Source: Rhodothermales bacterium
GTDB lineage: Bacteria > Bacteroidota > Rhodothermia > Rhodothermales > UBA10348
DNA: 64,000 bases
Direction of reading: 5' to 3'
Assembly (NCBI GenBank): GCA_024711125.1
Contig: JANJTM010000034.1
Location: forward strand, 1-64,000
The notes below the pieces were generated by a model, which was given only the letters and a program-made list of their open reading frames with translations, was not told the DNA's origin and ran no database searches. The position numbers were made by a program, and so were the translations under genes. The number at the start of each line of letters is the position of its first letter. Position 1 is the stretch's first letter. Positions 1 through 7,280 of the stretch are shown piece after piece.

Positions 1-1753
1 CGTAGTCGACCCATGCCTTCATGCTGGGGTACTGGATCTCGAGCACGCGCCGGTCGCCGTAGGCCAGGTACGTGTTCCACGGGATGACGACGGCCGCATC
101 GGCCCAGGCGGTCGAGCCCACGCCGCCCGGGCGGTCCATGGAGAGCACGTCGGGGATGACCCACGGCACGCTGCCGTCGGGCTTCTGGTCGGCCGCTACG
201 TCCCGCAGCCACTTGGTGTAGAAGCCGGCGACGTCCATGTTGAAGGCCGCCGTGCGGGAGAACACGTGCGCGTCACCGGTCCACCCGAGCCGTTCGTCGC
301 GCTGCGGGCAGTCGGTCGGGACATCCAGGAAGTTGCCTTTCTGTCCCCATAATATGTTGTGCTGCAACTGGTTGACGAGCGGATTCGAGCATTCGAACCG
401 GCCGGTCACATCCATGTCGGAATGGATCACGACCCCGGTGAGGGATTCGGGCGTGAGCTCGCCCGGCCAGCCTTCCACCACGACGAACTGGAACCCCTGG
501 AAGGTGAACTTCGGCTCGTAGACCTCTTCGCCGCCGCCCTTCAGCGTGTACTCCACGCGCTGTTTGGCCCCGCGCAGGTTGGCGGTGTACACGTTGCCGT
601 CCTTGTCGAGCACCTCGATGTGGCGAAGGCGCACGGTGGTGCCCGCGGGCCCGGTCACGCGGAGACGCACGCGCCCGACCATGTTCTGGCCGAAATCCGC
701 GACGAGTTCGCCCGCCGGGGTGCGGAAGATGCGCGTCGGGCGCAGCTCCTCGATGCGGCGCACGGGCGGGCCGGCGGGCGCCACCAGGGCCATGTTCGGA
801 AAGTCGAGGGTCTCGGTCGGGCCCCACGCCGAATCGTCGTACCCGGCCCGGCTCCAGCCGGCCTTCTCGAGCCGGGCGTCGTAGACCTCGCCGTCGTAGA
901 TCTCCGATTCGAGGACCGGGCCCGTGGACGCCTTCCAGTCCGGACCGGTCGTGACGACCTGCGTGCGTCCGTCGGTATACGTGACGACGAGCTGCATGCA
1001 GAAGGCGACGCGGTTTCCGTAGGCGTTGCGCCGCGTCACCCACCCGATCGTTCCCTTGTACCAGCCGTCGCCGAGCGTTGCGCCGACGGCGTTCGGGCCG
1101 GCGACCAGCAGGTTGGTGACGTCGTAAGCCTGGTACTGCACCCGGGTCCGGTACGCGGTCCAGCCGGGTGTGAAGACCTCGTCGCCCACGATGCGGCCGT
1201 TCAATTCCATCTCGTACAGGCCGACTCCCGTCACGAAGACCTTCGCCGAGCGCACGCGGCCGTCGATGCGGAACTCGTGGCGCAGCATGGGAGCGGGGTG
1301 CCGCCGGGCGGGGTCGGGGTGGGCGACGGGCGTGATCCACGCGGCGGCCCAGTCGGAGGGCTTCAGGAGGCCCATGCCGAACGTCGCGGGCTCGGACCAT
1401 TCCGACCGTACCCCGGCGCCGTTCCACGTGCGCACGCGCCAGGCGTACGAAGCGCCGGATTCGAGCGCCGGGCCTGCGTACTCGACGTGGATCGAGGCGT
1501 CCGAGACCACCTTGCCCGTCTGCCAGACCAGCCGGCGGCCACGGCGCAGGTCGTCGGCCGAGCGCGCGACCTGCACCTCGTACGCGGACTGCATGACGCC
1601 GCGCCCCTCTTCCGCCAGCTTCCAAGAGAACCGGGGCCTTTCGACGTCGATCGCGAGGGGCGCCTCGTGGTACTCGGTGCGCAGTCCGTGAGGGGCCGGC
1701 GGGGCCGCGGGGTTCGCCACGGCGAGGGCGAGGACGAATAGGAGCTGGAGCAT
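1..1753 (-). CDS. alpha-L-rhamnosidase, GH78 family (3' end outside window)
   Basis: The frame runs from an ATG at 1753 to the window edge (584 codons seen). It should release terminal alpha-L-rhamnose from glycans or glycosides. The N-terminus is a short hydrophobic leader followed by a beta-sandwich region with the family phrase RPRFSWKL near residue 40. The catalytic (alpha/alpha)6 region carries QRDERLGWTGDA with Asp at residue 486, and then STAWADAAVVIPW and YGDRRVL, all typical of GH78. The C-terminal part of the barrel and the last beta-sandwich lie outside. The weak signal peptide suggests periplasmic location. It is transcribed away from the ACT gene across a 219-bp divergent spacer. 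The family call is strong; the exact substrate cannot be read from sequence. Confidence 0.93.
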   Translation of the reverse strand, partial: MLQLLFVLALAVANPAAPPAPHGLRTEYHEAPLAIDVERPRFSWKLAEEGRGVMQSAYEVQVARSADDLRRGRRLVWQTGKVVSDASIHVEYAGPALESGASYAWRVRTWNGAGVRSEWSEPATFGMGLLKPSDWAAAWITPVAHPDPARRHPAPMLRHEFRIDGRVRSAKVFVTGVGLYEMELNGRIVGDEVFTPGWTAYRTRVQYQAYDVTNLLVAGPNAVGATLGDGWYKGTIGWVTRRNAYGNRVAFCMQLVVTYTDGRTQVVTTGPDWKASTGPVLESEIYDGEVYDARLEKAGWSRAGYDDSAWGPTETLDFPNMALVAPAGPPVRRIEELRPTRIFRTPAGELVADFGQNMVGRVRLRVTGPAGTTVRLRHIEVLDKDGNVYTANLRGAKQRVEYTLKGGGEEVYEPKFTFQGFQFVVVEGWPGELTPESLTGVVIHSDMDVTGRFECSNPLVNQLQHNILWGQKGNFLDVPTDCPQRDERLGWTGDAHVFSRTAAFNMDVAGFYTKWLRDVAADQKPDGSVPWVIPDVLSMDRPGGVGSTAWADAAVVIPWNTYLAYGDRRVLEIQYPSMKAWVDY

Positions 1754-1798
1754 GGCCTTCGGGACCTCCGGAAAGACGACGCCGGGAGCATACGAAGC

Positions 1799-1822
1799 GC
1801 GGGACGAAGGATCACGTCCCGC
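1799..1822. promoter_or_regulatory. inverted repeat in divergent promoter region
   Basis: GCGGGACG and CGTCCCGC form a perfect 8-bp inverted repeat around an 8-nt spacer, 46 bp upstream of the rhamnosidase start. A second perfect repeat, CGGAGA-N3-TCTCCG, lies at 1895-1909, nearer the ACT gene. Either could be an operator in the shared upstream region. No -35/-10 pair stands out, so this is a symmetry observation only. Confidence 0.35.
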
Positions 1823-1972
1823 TGCGGGTTGGACCCGCACGCGAATCGGCATTTCCCCGGGGGAGCGCCGTCGCCGCCGTGCTTAGTTAGCGTTCGGAGA
1901 GGTTCTCCGGCCTTTTCCGTGAGCCGGACGGCATCATCCGCCCGGAATACGGCCACCAACCGAGGGCACCAC

Positions 1973-2386
1973 ATGGCAACCCGAATCCGCCGCGTGCGCT
2001 ACTACCACACGACCGTCCGCGACGAGCCCGGGGAGGCGTACCGGGTGCTGAGCGACCTGGCCGAGCAGGGCGTCGATCTCCTGGCGTTCACCGCCATACC
2101 CGTGGGCCCGACCCTGACCCAGCTCACGCTGTTTCCCGAGCAGGGCGGTCTGCTCGAACATCACGCCACCTACGCCCGCATGCACCTCGACGGGCCGTAC
2201 AGCGCGCTCCTCGTCCAGGGCGTGGACCGCCTTGGAGCCCTTGCCGATGTGCACCGCCAGCTCTACGAGTCCGGCGTGAACGTGTATGCCTCGTCGGCCG
2301 TCGCCGACGGCAACGGAAACTTCGGTTACCTGCTCTACGTGAGGCCCGAACAATTCGAGGCGGCAGCCGAGGCCTTGGGCATCTGA
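1973..2386 (+). CDS. ACT-domain-like amino-acid-binding protein
   Basis: This is a 137-residue protein starting at ATG 1973; the GAGGG a few bases upstream is one of the few Shine-Dalgarno-like sites here. It reads as two ACT-like beta-alpha-beta modules: residues 5-65 (YYHTTVRDEPGEAYRVLSDL) and 75-135 (LLVQGVDRLGALADVHRQL). ACT domains bind amino acids and regulate metabolic enzymes. There is no catalytic or DNA-binding domain. It lies 150 bp upstream of an aminotransferase transcribed in the same direction, so it may sense that enzyme's substrate or product. The open frame extends further upstream but has no plausible protein-like sequence before this ATG. Confidence 0.72.
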   Translation: MATRIRRVRYYHTTVRDEPGEAYRVLSDLAEQGVDLLAFTAIPVGPTLTQLTLFPEQGGLLEHHATYARMHLDGPYSALLVQGVDRLGALADVHRQLYESGVNVYASSAVADGNGNFGYLLYVRPEQFEAAAEALGI

Positions 2387-2536
2387 TCTTCGCCGAGGGG
2401 CTTTCTTTTGGCCTGGCGGAGCGCGATCATCCGCCCGCTACCCGGCAGCCCTCGTCGATCGCAGCCCGACGCTTCGGTCGGAAGGGCGCCCCATGGACGT
2501 CCTGGTCGGGCGTCGAGAATCCGCCTGCCGATCTCC

Positions 2537-3634
2537 GTGAGCCCTTCGAGCGTCACTCCGCGTGTCGCCATGCCCCTCTTCGTACCCGGATCGTCGGCCG
2601 AAGAGATCGCGGTTCGGTATCGGCTCGAGCGGGTCATCAACCTGTCGAGCAACGAGAGCCCGATGGGGGCGTCGCCGAAGGTGCGGGAGGCCGTGACGGC
2701 CATGGCCGACCGGCTGCACCGATATCCGCACGACGGGGCGCCGCGACTTCGACAGGTCCTGGCCCGGCAACTGGGCGTATGGCCCGAGGAAATCCTGGTC
2801 ACCAACGGATCCACCGAGGCGATCCAGATCCTCGTGGACACGTACGCGATTCCGGGCTGCGAAGCGGTGCTCCCGCAGCATTCGTTCGTGGCCTACGCCC
2901 GGGCCTGCCGCGTCGCCGAGGTGGCCGTCGCCTACGCGGCGATGAAGGACCACGCCATCGACCTGGACGCGGTCGCCGCGGCCATCACCCCGATGACCCG
3001 GTTCGTCTTCCTGGCGAACCCGAACAACCCGACGGGCACCGTGCTCGATCGGCACAAGCTGCGCGATTTCCTGCGCAACCTGCGGTCCAACGTGATCGTG
3101 GTCCTCGACGAGGCCTACCGCGAGTACGCGGGGCACGCCGTCGAGGACGGCTTGACGCTCCGCCTGCACCACCCCCGCATGGTGCTGCTGCGCACGTTTT
3201 CGAAGGTGTACGGTCTCGCCTCGCTGCGCATCGGGTACGCCGTCGGCCCGCCGGACCTCATCGGGCACAAGAACTCGATGCGCGACCCGTTCAATACGAA
3301 CGCGCTGGCCCAGGCCGCGGCCGAGGCGGCCGTGCTCGACCAGGAGTTCATGCACCAGGTCGTGGTATGGAACGCGAAGGCGCGGGGTCAATTGCAGCGC
3401 ATGCTGCGATCGATCGGACTGACACCCGTACCCAGCCGCGCCAATTTCGTGCTGGTTCCGATCGCCCGGCCCGCGGGACCCGTAGTCGAGGCCATGGCCC
3501 GGCGCGGCGTGATGGTCGGCTCGGGCACCTCGTCCGGACTTCCGGAGGCGCTGCGCATCAGTGTCGGCCTGGACGACGAGAACCGCTTTGCGGTCAGGAT
3601 GCTCAAGGAAGTACTCGAAGAGATCAAGCCATGA
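2537..3634 (+). CDS. HisC-like class I/II PLP-dependent aminotransferase
   Basis: This is a fold-type I aminotransferase of the histidinol-phosphate/aromatic aminotransferase group. Visible motifs are VPGSSAEEI, LSSNESPMGASP, FLANPNNPTGT, VLDEAYREYA, the PLP-lysine segment RTFSKVYGLASLRIGY (Lys223 from this start) and the C-terminal LRISVG arginine. I chose the GTG at 2537 because HisC proteins have about 10 residues before the VPG motif; ATG 2570 is the alternative. No other his genes are nearby, so histidine synthesis is not implied. Its stop overlaps the start of the GRAS gene (ATGA at 3631), suggesting that it supplies or modifies an amino-acid-derived small molecule handled by that protein. 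Confidence 0.88.
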   Translation: MSPSSVTPRVAMPLFVPGSSAEEIAVRYRLERVINLSSNESPMGASPKVREAVTAMADRLHRYPHDGAPRLRQVLARQLGVWPEEILVTNGSTEAIQILVDTYAIPGCEAVLPQHSFVAYARACRVAEVAVAYAAMKDHAIDLDAVAAAITPMTRFVFLANPNNPTGTVLDRHKLRDFLRNLRSNVIVVLDEAYREYAGHAVEDGLTLRLHHPRMVLLRTFSKVYGLASLRIGYAVGPPDLIGHKNSMRDPFNTNALAQAAAEAAVLDQEFMHQVVVWNAKARGQLQRMLRSIGLTPVPSRANFVLVPIARPAGPVVEAMARRGVMVGSGTSSGLPEALRISVGLDDENRFAVRMLKEVLEEIKP

Positions 3635-4755
3635 ACGAAGTAGCCCTGCAGGCGTTGGGCCAGGCCGCACGCCACCTGTTTGACGGCCGACGCGAGGAGG
3701 CCCTGCACGTTCTCGACGGGCTGGAGGCCCGCATCGATCCGCGTGGACCCGGTTCCGACCGGCTCGCCTCGAAATTCCTCGCGGCGCTGCGTCGACGCGC
3801 GGGCGACGAGCGGGACGGCACCGGCAACCTGTACGCCGGAACGACCGGTCCGGAGCAGATGCTGGAGGCTTTCGACCTGTTGGTGCGGGCCACTCCGCTC
3901 GTACGATTTGGCTACCGCGCGGCCAACGGAGCCATCCTCGACGCGATCCGTGGCGCCGAGCGCGTGCATATCGTGGACATCGGGATCGGAAGGGGCACGC
4001 AGTGGCCCGACTTCCTCGAGCGGCTGGGCAGGGACGGAGGCCGGGTGCCGTCGGTGTGGCTGACGGGCATCGACATCCCGATGCCGGGCGACGATCCGGA
4101 CCGGGCCCTGCGGGAAGCCGGCCAGATGCTGACCGACGTCGCGGGTTCGCACGGCATCCCCTTCACGTTCGAACCCCTGTCCGGCTTCATCGAGGAGTTC
4201 GACATCGTGCCGGCCCGTCCCGGCGAGGTGCTCATCATCAACGCGGTGCTCGCCCTGCACCACGTTCCGGGCCACGACGTGTCGCTCTGGCCCGAGCGCA
4301 GTCGCCAGACGCTCATCGAGCGGTTGCGCAAGGCCCATCCGCGGCTGCTCGTGCTGGTCGAGCCGGACGCCGAGCACAACGACCTCGAGCTGCCCGAGCG
4401 CACGGCCGAAGCCTGGCGCCACTACGGGCTCGTCTTCGATGTCTTCGACCACCTGTTCGACCGCGATCTGCCGGCCCGCGGGACCCTGGAATCGGCCTTT
4501 TTCGGCCGCGAAGTGGAAAACGTGCTCGTAGGGGAGGGGCTCGACCGCATCGAGCGCCACCAGCGCCGGCTGCGCTGGCAGGAGCAGGCCGCCACGGCGG
4601 GCCTCGTTCCGGTGCCGCTCGGAGGGCTGGCCGAAGACCTCGGCGACATCCTCGGCACGCACCCCGGGTTCTCGCTCGCCGAGGAGGACGGCGCCCTCAT
4701 GCTGTGCTGGAAGGGGGTGCCGATCGTGGGCACGCTGGCGTTCCGGACTCCATGA
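3631..4755 (+). CDS. bacterial GRAS-domain protein, predicted SAM-dependent methyltransferase fold
   Basis: This 374-residue protein matches the plant GRAS architecture along its length. It has VHIVDIGIGRGTQWPDFLERL-like sequence near residue 110 (the VHIID motif), then LTGIDIP and AGQMLTDVAGSHGIPF (leucine-rich region II). LIINAVLALHHV, HPRLLVLVEPDAEHND (VEQEANHN-like) and FFGREVENVLVGEG (RE of PFYRE) follow, then RIERHQRRLRWQ (RVER) and a C-terminal LMLCWKGVPIVGT (SAW-like). Plant members are gibberellin-signalling regulators. Bacterial relatives have been interpreted from their Rossmann methyltransferase fold as small-molecule methylases. Both ends are translationally coupled, to the aminotransferase (ATGA 3631) and to the cytochrome (ATGA 4752). 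The family call is high-confidence; the reaction is unknown. Confidence 0.88.
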   Translation: MNEVALQALGQAARHLFDGRREEALHVLDGLEARIDPRGPGSDRLASKFLAALRRRAGDERDGTGNLYAGTTGPEQMLEAFDLLVRATPLVRFGYRAANGAILDAIRGAERVHIVDIGIGRGTQWPDFLERLGRDGGRVPSVWLTGIDIPMPGDDPDRALREAGQMLTDVAGSHGIPFTFEPLSGFIEEFDIVPARPGEVLIINAVLALHHVPGHDVSLWPERSRQTLIERLRKAHPRLLVLVEPDAEHNDLELPERTAEAWRHYGLVFDVFDHLFDRDLPARGTLESAFFGREVENVLVGEGLDRIERHQRRLRWQEQAATAGLVPVPLGGLAEDLGDILGTHPGFSLAEEDGALMLCWKGVPIVGTLAFRTP

Positions 4756-7031
4756 CGGGGAGTCTCCGGCGCGGAATCGCGGCCGTAGCGATCGTCGCGG
4801 CCACCGCCTGTTCCGACCCCGGGCCGTCGTCCTACGTCGGCTCGGCCGCCTGCGCCTCCTGCCACGCGGCCGAAACGGCGGCATGGCAGGGCTCGCACCA
4901 CGACCTGGCGATGCAGGAGGCCGGCGATTCGACGGTCCTGGGCGACTTCTCGGGCGTCGAATTCGCGTATTTCGGTCGGAAGTCCCGCTTTTTCCGCGAC
5001 GGGCAGCGGTTCCTGGTGCGCACCGAGGACGCCGAGGGCCGCGACCGGGACTTCGAGGTCACGCACACCTTCGGCGTGACGCCGCTGCAGCAGTACCTGG
5101 TCCCGTTCCCGGGCGGCCGGATGCAGGCGCTGCCGGTGGCCTGGGACGCCCGTCCGGCCGAGGTCGGCGGTCAGCGCTGGTATCACCTCTACCCGGAGGA
5201 GCCGATCGTCGCGGGCGATCCGTTGCACTGGACCGGGCCGTTCCAGAACTGGAACACGATGTGCGCGGCCTGCCACTCTACGGGGCTGCGCAAGAACTAC
5301 GATGCCGCGACCGACTCCTTCGCGACCACGTGGAAGGAAATCGACGTCGCGTGCGAGGCCTGCCACGGACCGGGCTCCCGGCACGTGGCGTGGGCCGAGG
5401 CTTCCGATTCGACCCGATGGCCGGCGCGCGGCGCGCTGTCGTCGCGGGATCTGGGTCTCGAGGTTGATCTCGACCGGCCGTCTGAGTTCGTAGTGGACGC
5501 CTCCACCGGTTCGGCGCGCCCGCTGCGCTCGCGGCCGGGCGACCCCCGCATCGACGTCTGCGCCGCGTGCCACAGTCGTCGGTCGGAACGCGTGGACGGC
5601 CCCGCGCCCGGCGCGCCGTACCACGACGCCTTCCGCCTGTCCCGCCTCGACGAGGGCCTGTATTTCGCCGACGGGCAGATCGAGGACGAGGTCTACGTCT
5701 ACGGCTCGTTCCTCCAGAGCCGCATGCACGCCGCCGGGGTCGTGTGCGCCGACTGCCACGACACCCATTCGCTGCGGCTGCGGGCGCCGGGCAACGCGGT
5801 CTGCGCACGCTGCCATCTGCCCGACCGGTTCGACGTGCGCGAGCACCACGGGCACGACCCGGGGCAGGCGGGAGGGCTGTGCGTTTCCTGCCATATGCCT
5901 TCGCGCACCTACATGGGGGTCGATCCCCGCCTGGATCACAGTCTGCGCGTACCTCGGCCGGGTCTCGCGGCCCGCATCGGCGCGCCGGACGTCTGTACCG
6001 GCTGTCACCCGGATCGAGGGCCGGAGTGGGCCGTGCAGGCGGTGCGATCGTGGGGCTACGATGCGGAGTCTCCGCACTACGGCGACGTGATCGCCGCCGG
6101 GAGGGCGGGTCTTCCCGGCGCGGAAGCAGGACTCGCGGCCCTGGCCGCCGATTCTACGGCGTCGGACCTCGTGCGCGCGACCGCGTTCGACCTGCTCGGG
6201 CGGTACCCCGGGCGCACCGCGTTCGATGCCCTCCGGGCCGCGGCGGCGGACCCGTCGATACCCGTCAGGCTCGCGGCGGTCGAGGGGCTGCAGTTCGCCG
6301 ATCTTCCGACCCGGGCCTCCGTGCTGCTGGGGGTGCTCGACGACCCGTCGGATGCCGTGCGCAGTGCCGCGGGGCGCCTGCTCGCGGGCCTGGAGGCGTC
6401 GGCGATCGACGCCAAGACCGCCGCCCGGCTGGACCGGGCCATCGAGTCGTACGTCGCGGCCGAGCTCGCCATGGCCGAGCGGCCCGAAGCGCGCCAGAAT
6501 GTCGCGTTGGTGCGGCAGGCGCAGGGTCGGCTGGACGAGGCGGAAGCGGGGTACCGGGACGCGATCCGCCTCGGGCCGTGGTTCACGCCGGGATACGCCA
6601 ACCTGGCCGATCTGCTTCGCTCACGCGGCGACGCAGCGGGTGCTCAGGCCGTGCTGCGGCAGGGCATCGAGCGTGCCGCCGACCCGGCGCCGCTGCACCA
6701 CGCCCTGGGGCTGCTGCTCGCGCGCGGCGGCCGGTTGCCCGAGGCGATCGATGCCCTGCGGGCGGCCGTGACGGCCGCGCCCGGTCGGGTCGACTTCGCC
6801 TACGTACTCGGCGTCGCGCTCAACGAATCCGGAGACGCCAACGGGGCCCTGGACGTGCTGCGCGAGGCCCACGAACGCTTTCCGCGCGACACGAACCTGC
6901 TGCAGGCGCTCGCGACGATCAGCCGGGACGCCGGCCGCCGCGAGGAGGCGATCCGCTGGGCCGAGCGCCTCGCCGATCTGCTCGGCCCGGGCGGCGGCGC
7001 GCAGGCCTTGCTCTACGAACTGCGGAAATAG
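4752..7031 (+). CDS. octahaem c-type cytochrome lipoprotein with TPR tail
   Basis: This is a 759-residue predicted lipoprotein: a hydrophobic leader ends in AATAC with lipid-accepting Cys20. Eight CXXCH haem sites follow (CASCH, CAACH, CEACH, CAACH, CADCH, CARCH, CVSCH, CTGCH), the first at residue 34. After the haem part comes an alpha-helical HEAT-like stretch (about 460-570), then TPR-like repeats (about 570-750; EAEAGYRDAIRLGPWFTPGYANLADL is split over two helices). The cytochrome half resembles the cytochrome c554/multihaem family; the TPR half suggests docking. It overlaps the GRAS stop by ATGA, so it belongs to that operon although its link to GRAS chemistry is unexplained. It may accept or donate electrons in the periplasm or at the outer membrane. 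Confidence 0.88.
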   Translation: MTGSLRRGIAAVAIVAATACSDPGPSSYVGSAACASCHAAETAAWQGSHHDLAMQEAGDSTVLGDFSGVEFAYFGRKSRFFRDGQRFLVRTEDAEGRDRDFEVTHTFGVTPLQQYLVPFPGGRMQALPVAWDARPAEVGGQRWYHLYPEEPIVAGDPLHWTGPFQNWNTMCAACHSTGLRKNYDAATDSFATTWKEIDVACEACHGPGSRHVAWAEASDSTRWPARGALSSRDLGLEVDLDRPSEFVVDASTGSARPLRSRPGDPRIDVCAACHSRRSERVDGPAPGAPYHDAFRLSRLDEGLYFADGQIEDEVYVYGSFLQSRMHAAGVVCADCHDTHSLRLRAPGNAVCARCHLPDRFDVREHHGHDPGQAGGLCVSCHMPSRTYMGVDPRLDHSLRVPRPGLAARIGAPDVCTGCHPDRGPEWAVQAVRSWGYDAESPHYGDVIAAGRAGLPGAEAGLAALAADSTASDLVRATAFDLLGRYPGRTAFDALRAAAADPSIPVRLAAVEGLQFADLPTRASVLLGVLDDPSDAVRSAAGRLLAGLEASAIDAKTAARLDRAIESYVAAELAMAERPEARQNVALVRQAQGRLDEAEAGYRDAIRLGPWFTPGYANLADLLRSRGDAAGAQAVLRQGIERAADPAPLHHALGLLLARGGRLPEAIDALRAAVTAAPGRVDFAYVLGVALNESGDANGALDVLREAHERFPRDTNLLQALATISRDAGRREEAIRWAERLADLLGPGGGAQALLYELRK
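6991..7019 (+). repeat. direct repeat copy 1 at 3' end of cytochrome gene
   Basis: The last codons of the cytochrome gene (GGCGGCGCGCAGGCCTTGCTC then ACGAAC) are repeated at 7226-7256, and TAGGCTACCG follows both copies (7029-7038 and 7271-7280). This looks like a duplicated gene end that left a decayed fragment in the intergenic space. Confidence 0.7.
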
Positions 7032-7158
7032 GCTACCGTCGTTGCCCGGGACGGTCTCGACATGATCGCTGGAGTCGGGTCGCGCCCGGGAGGCCGTCGG
7101 CTGCGTTAGGGCCGCCGAAGAATGGGAGGTGTCCCGACTTTGCCAGCGAACGGCCCCG

Positions 7159-7188
7159 GAAGTGGAATTTGGGGCGATATTCCACTTC
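7159..7188. terminator. 10-bp perfect inverted repeat, terminator-like hairpin
   Basis: GAAGTGGAAT and ATTCCACTTC pair perfectly around a 10-nt loop between the convergent cytochrome gene (ends 7031) and M1 peptidase gene (ends 7275). It could be a bidirectional transcript end or RNA-stabilising hairpin. There is no following T-run, so intrinsic termination is not proven. Confidence 0.45.
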
Positions 7189-7225
7189 GTCGCCTCCCCA
7201 AACGCCGCGACGAGGGCGTTCGGGC

Positions 7226-7280
7226 AGCGGCGGCGCGCAGGCCTTGCTCGACGAACAGCAGCAGCCCCAGTAGGCTACCG
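7226..7280 (+). repeat. direct repeat copy 2, decayed fragment of cytochrome gene end
   Basis: This is the second copy of the cytochrome 3' terminus, with substitutions and an insertion before the shared TAGGCTACCG. Its end overlaps the last bases of the convergent M1 peptidase gene, whose TAG stop lies in 7275-7277. Confidence 0.65.

Noticed and set aside
2537-3634. Part of a histidine biosynthesis operon
   Set aside because: No other his gene is present; the neighbours are ACT, GRAS and cytochrome genes.
3631-4755. Ordinary class I methyltransferase
   Set aside because: The RVER-like, PFYRE-like and SAW-like blocks and the VHIID-like motif are specific to GRAS; a generic label would lose this.
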